Assembly (NCBI GenBank): GCA_013399875.1
Contig: VXAZ01003899.1
Span: forward strand, 248,217 to 312,216
Direction of reading: 5' to 3'
DNA from: Gymnorhina tibicen
Taxonomy: Eukaryota; Chordata; Aves; Passeriformes; Artamidae
Length of the DNA: 64,000 bases
The notes under the pieces were generated by a model, which was not told the DNA's origin, ran no database searches, and was given only the letters and a program-made list of their open reading frames with translations. Position numbers and translations under genes: made by a program. Shown in pieces: positions 27,516-38,700 of the stretch. Numbering within the stretch: the first letter of the stretch is position 1; each line of letters starts with the position of its first letter.

Positions 27516-30500
27516 CTGTCACACCGAACCGCTTCTATTCCTAGCTTCTATTAAAAATCCAGTCCGGATTCCTCGGCATTGACAGGGTTCCCGAGGGTTT
27601 GCTTTATGTCCTTTTTAGGCAATGCGCTCGGAGACTTTATTTAACTCGGTGTATGTCACTGCTTCCCCGATGGTTGCATCAGTGGCTTTAAAATCAGGCG
27701 GGGTTTGAACTGAGCTCGTTTAAAATGCACACATCAGATTGATCATGTGACGAAGCATTAAGTGATGTGTCTGATGTGCTTGAGAGCTCCTCTTTGAGCT
27801 GTTCAGAGAGCCTTGTGACTTCTGATAAGATTCAAGGCTTGATTCCTTTGAAGTGATCAAAATTAGTCATTTTCTCTCCACCCTCCTGGTTACTGCTGCT
27901 GCTGGTGGAGGCTCTGCTCTGCTGTACAGGTAGTCCTGCAGCATGGGCTTCTGTGATGGTCTTCTGTTCTTCAACCAGAGTGCCACATGCTTGGACTCCT
28001 TTAATGGTCTTACTTTTTGCCCTTAAACTTTTAGATTTCAGGACTTCATCCAGCTGACCAGTTCCCATCAGGCCTCTAGACAACTGACTGTTGTGCATGC
28101 AGAACTATGAGCATTTGGGAGCCATCAGCTGTCCTGCACATGTGCAGGCCACATGCACAGCACCAGTGCAGTGAGTCCTCTGCCTCTCAGACACGTCACA
28201 CTTGCTGCACAGTGAGTGCCCATGCACAACTGCCCAGGAAGTCCCCAACAAGGAACATGGTGACGTTATGCTTGACACACCATGTAATTTATCTTGAAAT
28301 TAACTGTAAACACTTGTGCTTGCGTGTTTCGGGAAGAATGTGTTGGAAGTTCAGAATTGTCTAGAGAAGGGATTTATTTTTTTTTTTTGCCACTTACCTC
28401 TCCCCAAGCAGCTGCTGTGATGGTCTGGTTCTGCCCACCCTGCTCCCAGAATTCAGCTTTCCTAGGCTGTAAGTGCTGTTGAGGGGGCTATTGCAAGGTG
28501 GAGGTATTGGTGATATTGATGGTAGATTCTTGAGAGAAGGCAGCTACAGGGGTACTTAGGTGGCAGCACTGCTTGAATGTAGATATACTCTGAACATCTG
28601 CTTAGTAAGTATCATCCCATGCTAAGGGGAAAAAAGCAAAACTGCTTTTTCTTCCTTACTTGAAAACAAATATTTATGTATTAGTTTCCAAAATGATGCA
28701 ATCATGTTTTAAGTAGTGAACTACTAATTTACTAAGAGAAACTGTATTTCTGTGTACTGGATTTCTTGTTGCAGGAGCAGCAGGCAAGATTTAAATCCCT
28801 GCTGAGCAGACAGCACACCTTTGATAGTAATCTTGTTTGTAAGGGGTTTTACATATATGGAAAGGTTGGTAGTGTCTAATACTTGAGGAAATAGTATAGA
28901 TAAAAGCTGTCCAGCTTTAGATGGCTCCTAAAAATAACTTGCCTAAATTTGTACTTATACTAGGAAGAAACTCTTTATATATTCAAATTATCCAATAATT
29001 TGTAGTTTTGTACAGTCTTGTGTAACACATGCTGTGCTGACCTCTGCCAGTGCCCTAGAAAGAGAATGAAGAGTGACTTGTTTGCCAGCTTGTAGCAATT
29101 GCTGTGAGCCAGAAGCCGTAGGATGTGTGTGAAGGAAAACCAGCAGAGTTAACACTCTGCTTTACTGTTCCATGGCTTTAGGTTGTGGGCATCTCCCTTT
29201 AACAGCTGTTTTAACTGGAATGCAGGAAAATGTGCCTCTTTGTTTTTATAAAAATTAAATCTATTTCAGGGATAGGCTTGGCTTTTGGCTTATCAATTTT
29301 TCTGCCATTTAATCGGGTTCCCTTGTCTTTCAGGGAAATTTTGTTGTGAGGGATTACTGCTGAGGCATGGAATATGTCAACTGCCTTGGGTGACAGTGTT
29401 GAAGAGGTTTTAGGGATTCTGTTTTTCATTGTTTCTTGGAACTTGAAATTCATCACAAATAAACAGTTACAAAAAAATTCCATCAGACTATGATGTCTGC
29501 ATTACCTAGAACCTTATTTACTGAGCATCCAACTGCTTCTGTACCCCCATCCTGAGGCAACGGGTGTGTGCCTCTCCTTGGGGCCGTCTTCAGAGCTGGG
29601 AAGATGATTGCTAGTGAACTAGAACAGGAAAAGAACCTTTCCTTGGAATGATGTTGCCTGGCTGCCAAGGGAAGTTAGGTTCCAACAAAAGTATTTTCAC
29701 TGTCAGAATGAGCTAAGGGCGTACACCATCAGTCTGTGTGGAGGAGACTTCAGAGCTTTCCGAGTACTTTGTCTTCCTAAGCGGTGTAATTTCTGTCTTG
29801 CCTGGTCTGAACCAGCTGTTCCTTGTTCAAGAGCTGATCTCTTGTAGGCTCACACTTGACGGAGGGTGCTTGCCTCAGAATAGATAGCGCTGAGTGTCGG
29901 TGACATGCCCGGAGCTGGCTGTGCTTTTGGCCTCTCAGGAGGGAAAAGGAGAGGGACACGGTTTGGGCCCCTCTGGTTATCAGTGCTGCTTTGGGCACTG
30001 GGAGGCTGGAGAAGGCTCTGCAGCTTTGGCCCTTATTTCTTCTGTTCATGCTGGTGGTCATTCTCCTCTGCCTTTTGATCCAGGCAGAGTTTAATTTGGC
30101 AATCCAGGCAGAATGATGTGCACCTTCCCAAGCTTTTGGTTTCTGTGGATTTGGGAGAGATGGGGGGATAGTGTTTTTTCATCTTTTCTGAAGCAGTGTA
30201 AAGCAGCTACTTGAAGGGCTGACAGCTGAATACCTCTGGGGGTTTTCAAACCTTGTGTCACTTGCCACTGAGCCTTCTTGGGTTGGATACTGGTATATAA
30301 GGACCACTTCACTGAGCTTTGAGTTCTCATGTAAGGGGTTCAATCAAGGCTTGATTGAGGTGGTTCCTATAAACAAATACAATTTGTCATGTGAATAATT
30401 CACTTATTATATGAGAGAAACAACTTCCTTGCTTTTTCAGACGAAGACCAGGAGAGTTGAAGGTTAACTTGTGGTCTTGCTTGTGCTCTTTGACAAATTT

Positions 30501-31379
30501 GCCTTCACAGGGAAACTCTTGAGTGTCAAGTCTTTGCTTGTTAGAGAAGGCAGTAGACAAGTAGCTGCTTTGCTGGCTGTGGAAGAGGCCACTTCACTGG
30601 TTTGGGCAAAATCAGCTATCCAGGAGGGCAGGAATGCTTCAGGTACTTCCAAACTTCAGTAATCAAAACATGAAGAAAACATTGCCAGAAATGAACAGGT
30701 ATTTAGGATGTCCTACTGCACACTGGAAGGCCATGTCCATAGCTTGTGGTGCACATATTACAGTGGTGTTTCTCCTACAAGCCCTTCACTTAAAATACTA
30801 AATGTTTGTAGAAAAAAGCTGAGAACACATTTTGGGCACAGCCTGAGAACCTGAGTCCTGATATAACTTAGCCGTGTCAAGTCTTTGGAGCACTGTGAGG
30901 GTTTTTTGGTAATGCTGGCCATGATCCTTGTTGAAATCTTCCCTACCCACAGGATCAGAGCCTAGGCTCCGTAGTCATGGACCACAGGTTTGTGATGTAG
31001 ATAAAGAACAGATTATCTGTGTTCCCAAGTAAGTTAGTCATAAACCTGTCTTTTGAACTATTTTTAAGACTGCAAAATAAGAAACAAGGTTTATTGAAAC
31101 AGGCAGATGTTCGTGATGTGCATACACCAGCTTTATTTTGGGTCAGGAGGTCACTGTGTGTATGGTGTACTACAGAGAGACCCCTTCTGCTAAGGGGCCA
31201 AGACTTACCTTAAAAAAATGCCTTGTGGCAGGACTTGCCATTTTCCCAGTGCTCTAGGACTTTTTTGGCCCTCTTTAGGTAAAATATCCGAGCCTTAAAC
31301 AGCACCAAATCGGAACAGAATTACCATGCGCAGGGACCCTGCTTTGTCTTATTTAGCAAAATTCTCTGAGTTTCAACTT
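27516..31379. other. Intergenic DNA between the two CpG islands
   Basis: No gene is recognised here. The first 300 bases hold a 9-bp inverted repeat (CACATCAGA at 27730-27738 and TCTGATGTG at 27770-27778) with extra TGATGTG copies between, and CATGTG E-box-like words. There is a perfect 16-bp palindrome, CCTGCACATGTGCAGG, at 28133-28148, a T12 run at 28377-28388, and an inverted repeat with 9-bp arms at 30340-30358. The open frames are short and without recognisable domains. Confidence 0.5.
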
Positions 31380-32240
31380 GGTGCTGAACTTCAGCGCTCG
31401 AAGCCCAGCAGTGGCCCCAGCGGAGTCCCGGGGCGGGAGAAGGACGGTGCAGGTGTGCGGGGAGCAGCGGCCCCGATGTCCCGGGCGCTGTGCGGGGAGC
31501 AGCGGCCCCGATGTCCCGGGCGCTGTGCGGGGAGCAGCGGCCCCGGTGTCGCCGGGCGCTGTGCGGGGAGCAGCGGCCCCGGTGTCCCGGGCGCTGTGCG
31601 GGGAGCAGCGGCCCCGGTGTCCCGGGCGCTGTGCGGGGAGCAGCGGCCCCGGTGTCGCCGGGCGCTGTGCGGGGAGCAGCGGCCCCGGTGTCCCGGGCGC
31701 TGTGCGGGGAGCAGCGGCCCCGGTGTCCCGGGCGCTGTGCGGGGAGCAGCGGCCCCGGTGTCCCGGGTGCTGTGCGGGGAGCAGCGGCCCCGATGTCCCC
31801 GGCCGAGCAGCCGCCGCCAGGGGGTACTCGGGGAGAGCGAACGCGGGGAACAAAAGGCGGCGGAGCCCCCCCGGCCGGAGGGGCAGCGCGGGGGCCGCCG
31901 CGCACCCGTTCCCGTGCTCCAGCCCGCACATTCCTTCCCGAAACCCGAACCGGGGCCGGGGGCGGGCTCGTCCCCGCTCCGGGAGCCGCGTCCCCCCGCC
32001 GCGGCGCCAGGCTGGGAAGGGGGAGGAAGGGGCTGCGAGGCGCTGCCGAGCTCCCTCCGCGCTGCCCCCGGGCCGGCCCCGCTCCGCGCTGTCCCCGTGC
32101 TTGTTCCCTTTCCCCGTTCCTCTCCCAAGCCCCGGCCGTCCCCTCCGCGGGTTACCTGCCCGGCCCAGGTGGGGCGGTGCAGAGCGGAGGAGGCTGTTTC
32201 GGAGGTTGCCGCCGCTTCTGATGGATGTTTTGTGTGTGTT
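31380..32240 (+). promoter_or_regulatory. SLIT3: SLIT3 promoter CpG island
   Basis: This is an extremely GC- and CpG-rich block of about 860 bp directly upstream of the first SLIT3 coding exon, and so the probable promoter and transcription start region. GC-box (Sp1/KLF-type) words are present: GGGGCGGGA at 31430-31438, GGGGGCGGGC near 31958-31967 and GGGGCGG at 32171-32177. No TATA box in a plausible position is evident, which fits a dispersed CpG-island promoter. The 5' half is occupied by a minisatellite (31454-31800). All six frames are open over hundreds of bases here because GC-rich sequence and the repeat unit lack stops, so these frames should not be read as genes. The exact start site cannot be read from sequence. 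Confidence 0.75.
31454..31800. repeat. GC-rich minisatellite, 10 copies of a 35/36-bp unit
   Basis: The word TGTGCGGGGAGCAGCGGCCC recurs at 31454, 31489, 31524, 31560, 31595, 31630, 31666, 31701, 31736 and 31771. Spacings are 35 bp except for two 36-bp units that carry GTCGCCGGG instead of GTCCCGGG. Units 1, 2 and 10 have CCCCGATGTC, whereas units 3-9 have CCCCGGTGTC. Units 3-5 (31524-31629) and 6-8 (31630-31735) are identical, so a 106-bp three-unit block has been duplicated. The array lies in the SLIT3 promoter island. The near-identity of units implies recent turnover and probable length variation, and also makes the assembled copy number uncertain. Confidence 0.95.
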
Positions 32241-32494
32241 TGCCTCTGCTCCCGGGTTCTCTTTCATCTGAGGACGCATCTGGCTCGAGCTCTGTTAAAC
32301 TATCTGCCTTCTGGTACCGTTCGTAGATAACAGAAAGAAACCCGAGCCCGAAAGGCAATTCCCCACCTTCTTCCACCTAACGTGACCTTCTCGGGCGCCT
32401 TTGAAGCTTTGCTGGTGCTCCGGCGATGATGGCAGTGGTGGGTTCCCTTGGGCTGTACTAAGAGCCTCTTGTTTTCTTTTCCCTTTCTTCTTAG
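32169..32494 (+). other. SLIT3: Possible intron within the SLIT3 5' UTR
   Basis: A strong 3' splice-site signature precedes the coding exon. It has a TACTAA branch-point-like word at 32456-32461, a long pyrimidine tract (about 32469-32492) and TTAG ending at 32494, with 33 nt between the presumed branch A and the AG. The best donor by eye upstream is CCAG|GTGGGG, with the cut after 32168, but other donors are possible. If used, the first exon would be non-coding and lie within the CpG island. The acceptor is well supported by pattern, while the donor is a guess. Confidence 0.45.
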
Positions 32495-32561
32495 AGGCAT
32501 TTCATCTTTAAGGGCCGGCTGCTCGCGCTCACTTTTATACCCACTGAAGCGATCAAGAACC
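32495..32561 (+). other. SLIT3: SLIT3 5' UTR immediately before the start codon
   Basis: These 67 bases lie between the putative acceptor AG (32493-32494) and the chosen ATG. They contain no other ATG, so a scanning ribosome would meet the SLIT3 start first. A TTTATAC word at about 32534 lies too close to the ATG to be a sensible TATA box. Confidence 0.5.
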
Positions 32562-32746
32562 ATGTTGTCTGGTGGAAGAAGTGCGTTTCTGTGCCTTGGA
32601 ATGGTCCTGAGCTTTTGGAGCTCCGCGAGTTGGATGCCTGTTGGAGGATGCCCGCATAAGTGTACGTGTATTGCTTCCAACGTGGATTGTCATGGACTGG
32701 GACTCAAAACTGTACCGAGGGATATTCCCAGGAATGCGGAGAGACT
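32562..32746 (+). CDS. SLIT3: SLIT3 coding exon 1: signal peptide and LRRNT cap
   Basis: This exon encodes the N-terminus of slit guidance ligand 3, a secreted extracellular ligand of ROBO receptors that acts in cell and axon migration and in vascular, diaphragm and heart development (family knowledge). Residues 1-29 form a signal peptide with hydrophobic core [11 protein letters not shown] (9-19). Residues 30-43 carry the LRRNT pattern C-x3-C-x-C-x6-C (C30, C34, C36, C43), followed by VDCHGLGL and PRNAERL. ATG 32562 was chosen because it has A at -3, it immediately precedes the signal peptide, and no ATG occurs upstream as far as the putative acceptor. The exon ends after CT of Leu62 at a GTAAGT donor (phase 2). 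The combination HGLGL, NAERL and the following exons fits SLIT3 better than SLIT1 or SLIT2, which carry NTERL. The signal peptide itself is not conserved with the mammalian one as I know it. Confidence 0.92.
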
Positions 32747-35700
32747 GTAAGTAAAAACCGTTAAGGGCTTCTCGAGCACTTGTAGGAACACCTGGGACGA
32801 GTTTCCCAACACCTGCCTATCAGTGCAGAGTACTTGGTAACAGGAGTTTCAGCAATCCAACACGGATTAATGTTTTCAGGAGGGAAGGGGAGGAGCTTTT
32901 CAGGAGTTCCAGGGATCCTGCCGCTGTGGCTTTGTACGAACGATCGGTTTCAGAGTTTCACGTTAAGTTTCAGCTGCCGCCTGATGGGGTTTTGCAGTGA
33001 CTTGCTTGAAATGGAGTTCGGAGCTGTACCTGGAGTGCTCCCGGCTGTAATCACTGTCAGTGCAAACACCAATTTAATATGCAATTAGAAACCTGGATGT
33101 TTTCACCTGGCGGCTGGTAGCAGTTTCTCCTTACTTTCTCAGCGTGGTGATTTCATCACCATGGAAAACCGACTGCTTCCATAAACTAATTCAAATGGAG
33201 AAGTCGCATTAAACAGCCTCTAATTTCTGTTTTAAACTGCTGCGGGGAAGCTGGTTATTCAATTTTTAATCTGCTTCAGGGTTTATGATAGCAATGTAAC
33301 GCTGTGGGGAGCACGGAGAATAATGAATGCGTTCGTAGTAAATGCTCTGTACTGTAAGTTCTCGGGAGTTTTTAAACTGACTGTTTTTACTTGCTTAGCG
33401 AGCTCCTGGGGAGAAAGCCGAAAGCAAACTTGAGTTTTCTGATAGAGTTCTGGCACTCGCCCGGTGCAGGGGACGGCGTCTCTGACGTGTCTTAATGCAT
33501 AGCAGATGGCACATCTCAGAGAATGCCCGGTGCCAGATAGGGACATGTCCGGAGAGGAATGTTAAACAGAGCTTCAGCCGGGCTCCGCACGGCGCTCCAG
33601 GGCTGACCCCAGGAGAGTGCAGTCAGTTGTGCCTTATGTGGATTAGCCCATAACTTAAAATGTTTTTGAACTTGTAAGCAAATGCCATAGATTGTATGGC
33701 CTGACTTCCTGTTTTATTTCCTTCTGGGTCATAGACTTGGGGAAACTTCAAATTCTCAGGCAGTTTTTCCTCTGAGGAAGAAAGCTGGATGAGGTTACTA
33801 AGCAAACAAAGTTTCTGTGCAAGGAGCCCTCCTAAAGGCTAAGTTCCGTCCCAGAATGAAATTTTATAGAATCCTTGGCTGTTTCTAAATGCATTTTATA
33901 GTGCTGAGAGCTCTTAAATGATAGCAATGTGCAGCTTTCTCACTACCCTATTGTACGACCTTTCATGTTTTGTGGCCGTATCAGCCCTCCTTTTAACCTC
34001 AGCTGTGTGAGCAATAGCTTTCAGATGTCAGTGCTATAGAAACCTTAACTTCTGTGCCTGAAACTGTGTACTCTAAAATTGATGGATAGCAACCTGACAT
34101 TTCAGAGCCAAAAAGCCCCCAATCCTGAAATGACAAACCCCAAAACAAACCAGCACCGGGGAAGCACGCCAAGCCGGTCAGAGTATGTGCAATAACTCAG
34201 GAGGTTTGTGTGCTTCACTGGTGAGGTGTTTGAATGGTTTAAAGAGGTAAAGGCAAGAATTAAACCTTTAAATTACAGGTTAAAATTAAGCACAAGGTTA
34301 GTTGGCCACCTGAGAATCATTTCATAAATGGTAATTTGTTATAGCTGAAGTTTTAGGGGGGCTGAGTTCGTGTTGTTACTGGGTTTCATTTGTGAGAACG
34401 AACATCACAGAGATGTGAACTTTCTTTGCCTTCTGTAGAAAGCTGAGCCAGAAGAAAAAGGCTCTTGGTCTTGGCAGGTTAAGTGTTAAAAAGAATGAAG
34501 GGGAGCGTAATCACTGTCTTGGTCTTGTTCTTTTTGGTGTTATTTACAGATTTAAATTTTAGATTAATGGCTGCAAAAAGAACAATAGTAACGATTTCAC
34601 AATATTCAGTTTGAACGTTTAACCTCAGAGATACCACCACTGATAAATATGAAATGTAGCTGTGTTGGATGGTTTGTTTGGGGTTTTTTACATATATAAA
34701 TAGTGTATTGTTGGATCATTCAGTGGCTGAAACCTTGTGGAAATAGGATACAGAAGGTCATGTAGTAACACTTTAATCCATATTTTAAATACTCTTTTCA
34801 GTTTTCCTTATGTCAGTCCATTGTGAGCCTTTCACTGTTTTTATAGTGTTCACCAACATCTTCATTGCAACTGTTTTAAAGCTCGTATCAGTTCCTTCAA
34901 ATCTAGATTTCTACGAATTGCACTAGCTTGGGTTTTCTAACGTAAGCAGTAGAGAGGGAAACTCTATTCCTCTGAGTCTAAATTCTGCTCATAGGTGAAG
35001 CACCAGTCAGCCACAGGATATATCAGAGTATCTCATTTTTCCCTGTGGTCCACAGCAACCTGTAACTATTTATGACATAACAGTGGGTTGATGTGTAATC
35101 TTCTTACTCTTATGTTTAGCTTGTAAATAAGACCAAACTGATTGTATCTGAAATGAAAAAAAATATTTTTAATCTCAGAGAAATGTTTATATGTTGGGAA
35201 AATTATTTTAACAAGTTTCTTGATGGCCACACACGAAGTGCCTTTTTAAACTGTTGTGCTCTGGAAAGGTATTTATTTCTCTCTGCATTCTCCTGAGCTA
35301 AAAATTCCACATACCTGTTCAAGTCGGAAACTTTTTGCTTTAATTAGTAGGAGATCTAATGGCACCACTTAAAATATTTTGCCACCAAGCTTTTAGAATT
35401 ATGTTTGGACAAATGTTACAGATTGTTTGGGCTAGTGGAGCCAAGTTAAATATTATTCAAATTTGTGTTAATACGAAACCCAGGAAAACTGAAAATATAA
35501 CATTAAGGAAACAATGGGAAATATCTTTAGGGGAAAAAGAATGTCTTACGGAGAAGTTCTATTAAATGAACTAGCTTTGATTACTGATTCTTCATGAGAA
35601 ATGAGATGCATGCTTTCTTTTTTTCTTTTCCTGAAGACTTTGAAGGTGTAGGTTTGTACCTGATTTCTACCTTGAAGGAAACCCACAGATTAACCAGTGA

Positions 35701-38700
35701 TCACAGAAAGAGAGTGATAAAACAATCCCATACTTTTATTTTTTTTTTACACAGATTCATCTTTAATAGTAGCTTAGAAAATATAGCAAGTAGTGTTAGA
35801 ATGTAATAACAAGGTAAAAACTGCAACACAAACCTATGTTAGTCTTCTAATTGTGTGGTTGAGATGGAAGCTTTGGCTCAGCTCTCATGAAGGGCTAAAA
35901 AGAGGTGAAAACTGTCCTTCCGCACAATGGAATTATTCAGTCTGGAGAAAATAAGCGGTGAAGCAAATCCTTGTCACTTCCAGGAGTAACTTCCAATTAT
36001 CTTTATTCTGGAGAAGGAACCCTCAGGATAGCCATCCTCTCACACAGGAGGAGAGACATGAAATTAGGTCGCAGACTTTTCCTCAAATTGCCAAATGTGA
36101 TGCTCCACGGAGGCCCTTGAGCAGGATGGTGGAGCTGACATTGTGGTGGTTGTATTTATTGATCCAGTTCACACCTGTGAATCAACTTAGCACCTTACCA
36201 AAAATAGAAGTTGATGGAATTTTTGCGTTCTGGAGAAAAACTAGTAATTTATTAGATAATTTCTGGGGTGGGCACAGCAATTCTCTTATTTTAGCTGTGC
36301 AACTGATGAGACATTTTGACCTAATAAAGGAAGAAAATTTAAGGATATGTAAATACATCCATGAGAATCCCAAAGATTTTACCTTTCTGAAATGTTCCTT
36401 AGGATTGCTTCCTCAAACTCCATTAATCCTTCAGTTCTTGGATGTGGTTATTGACAAAATTTCCTTCGGTGGAAATGTTTTCTGTATATGTAAAATATTA
36501 TACATGTGGCTTTTTATTCCTTTAATTATAACTTAATAATGCTGATAGTCATGTTTAGTTGGAGGTGATGCATAAATGCAGTGAGCAGATCAAAGCCACC
36601 CCCTGACAGTTGTGTTCCTCAGCTCTGAAAGGAACAAGTGATACAGAGAAACTGCTCAGAAGTCTTCTGGGTCAGTGTCTGCTTTCTGTTTGAACGTGAA
36701 GCATGAGCCTTTGTGTTTTTCCTCCCATTCATGCCTGGTTATCTCCCTGTCTGTTAGCAGCACATTATACATGTATAAAAGCTTCTTTGGAGAATTTAAC
36801 CATGTTTGAGTTCTTGATGAGATTGTTTGGTGGTTTAGGCTCTTGTTTAATTGATAGCTCTCTTCTGTTAGTCATTGCATTGTTTTGCCTTTCATTTGAA
36901 GGATTCTTTACCTTGCTAAATTGATAAAGCTTGCAAGACTAATCTGTCCTGTGCTTTGTCTGAGCAGCTAAATTGAGTGTGTCCACATTTAGGTGCAATT
37001 TAGAAGCTTAGTCATCTGCTTACTCCTGAGTTTTCATGTGGTCTGGGGTTTCTGTTACACAAATATATTATTATGGTGGTTTTGGCCTAGGTGCATGTAG
37101 CTGCTGAAGTTGCACCGGCTTGTAATAAGTCTTCAACTTCCTCAATTGTGTCTCCAAATTAAATCTAAGCTCCTGTCTTGAACGCTTCCATATTCCTGCA
37201 GAAGGCGATGTTAAACACATGTAAATACAATTATACAACTCTTCCATTGACATTCTGCCTTTCTAGAGTTCTTCCCACTGGGGATTACCACTCATTTGTT
37301 TGCAGTAATAGTCTCCAAAACTTTGCATGGAGCATTTCTCAGATTTTTTTTCCCTAGGTCATGTGTCAGTAAGTGGATGTACGTGGCTTTGGCTTGGAAA
37401 AGCTTGCTCTTGGAGGGACTGATCCTGGGAAAACTTGACTGAATTCCCTAATTGAATGGTGATGCTTCCCTTTACTAATGTAACTCTGACTAGTAGTGCT
37501 TGAGTGGATGCTGGCATGGACTTGGGTAGGATCAGTCTGGTACTATTAAATTTGTTACATAGTTTTGAAGTGATGGGAGCAGGAAGGAGGATGAAATTAG
37601 CTGTTGTAAATTGGTAGCTACAGAAGCAAGTAGTGGCCATTGTCATGTTGCCTGTATTTATTTGCACAAATTTGGATTAGATTTTAACATGAAAGAGACC
37701 AGACTACTTCCTGCAGAACTTTTTAATGAGCTTCTCTGAGACTATTTACTTTTTATTCATATTCTTACTTCTGCAGCTGAGTATTGATTCATGCAAAAGA
37801 ATTAGGCCAAAGGAACATTGCCCCTCTAAAGAGCAGCTGTTGTCTCTTAGGAAGGCCTAAAATACAGATGATGAGTATTGTTTTTATATCCCTGGAATTT
37901 GTGCATTGTATGGGTTTGGGGAAGCATGTAGCAAATACAGGTATCGCTTACCTGTAGGGATGTGAGGCCAGAAATAAGTAAATCCTAATACTCTTTTATT
38001 GGTGTGGTAATTGTATAAAACCCCTTGTTTTGTACACTGCTATTTGACCTTTCTAGTGAGGACTACCTGTAATCTTTTGGAAATTCACTGCAGTGTAAAA
38101 GTAATTCCAGTCATGTTTCAAACAAAAGTCACTTGTCCTGCATGGACATTGACTTCTGATATTTATTTTCTGTGTTTGCAGGAGTATTTAGGCTATTCCT
38201 CAACTTCCACAGGGCAGAGAAAAGTGCTTTTCTCACAGAAATCTCACAAGATGCTTGGGGATAGTGATAACAGGGGGAAATAACGTTGCTCTAATAAGGG
38301 TATTCAGGGAGTAAGTTTCAGTTATTGCACGTAAAGAAGTGAGCTTCTTTACTGGGGAGCCTATTCAGAAGGCTTAAATCAGGATGTGTTCCCTCCCAGG
38401 AACTAACAGCCCAAATGGTTGGAGGCTTAATTTCCCCAAAACTCTTGATAAAATTTGTGTGGTGCCCCTGGTGCTTGATTTCCCACAGTGTGGCTGGGAG
38501 CACGTGCAGGAATCCACTCACACATCTTGTGGTCCCACAGCTCTCTGAAGGGGCTTCTCTTTTCCTGTTGGGCTTATTTTCCCCTCCTGCGAGACAAAAC
38601 AGTGATGTTTGCCCTCCTCAGGGTGAGGCAGCAGGTGTGTAACTTCAGGTGAGGAAGGAAAATAAGTTTGGGGAGCAAAGCTAAAGCGAACCTTAAAGGG

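Noticed and set aside
28133..28148. Perfect 16-bp palindrome CCTGCACATGTGCAGG with a CACATGTG centre
   Set aside because: About one 16-bp perfect palindrome is expected by chance in 64 kb, and nothing around it suggests a functional site.
1..31379. Search for exons of an upstream neighbour such as SPDL1 or DOCK2
   Set aside because: No recognisable protein segment flanked by splice sites was seen on either strand. Absence is not proven by eye.
31321..32330. Five overlapping long open frames (202-334 codons) on both strands
   Set aside because: They all run through the GC-rich minisatellite and CpG island, where stop codons are rare in every frame. Translations are Ala/Pro/Gly/Arg repeats with no domain, and they overlap each other.
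35928..35960. CR1-like segment (TTATTCAGTCTGGAGAAAAT) in intron 1
   Set aside because: It resembles a CR1 internal segment over fewer than 30 bases with several mismatches, and the similarity does not continue. This is too little to annotate without an alignment.
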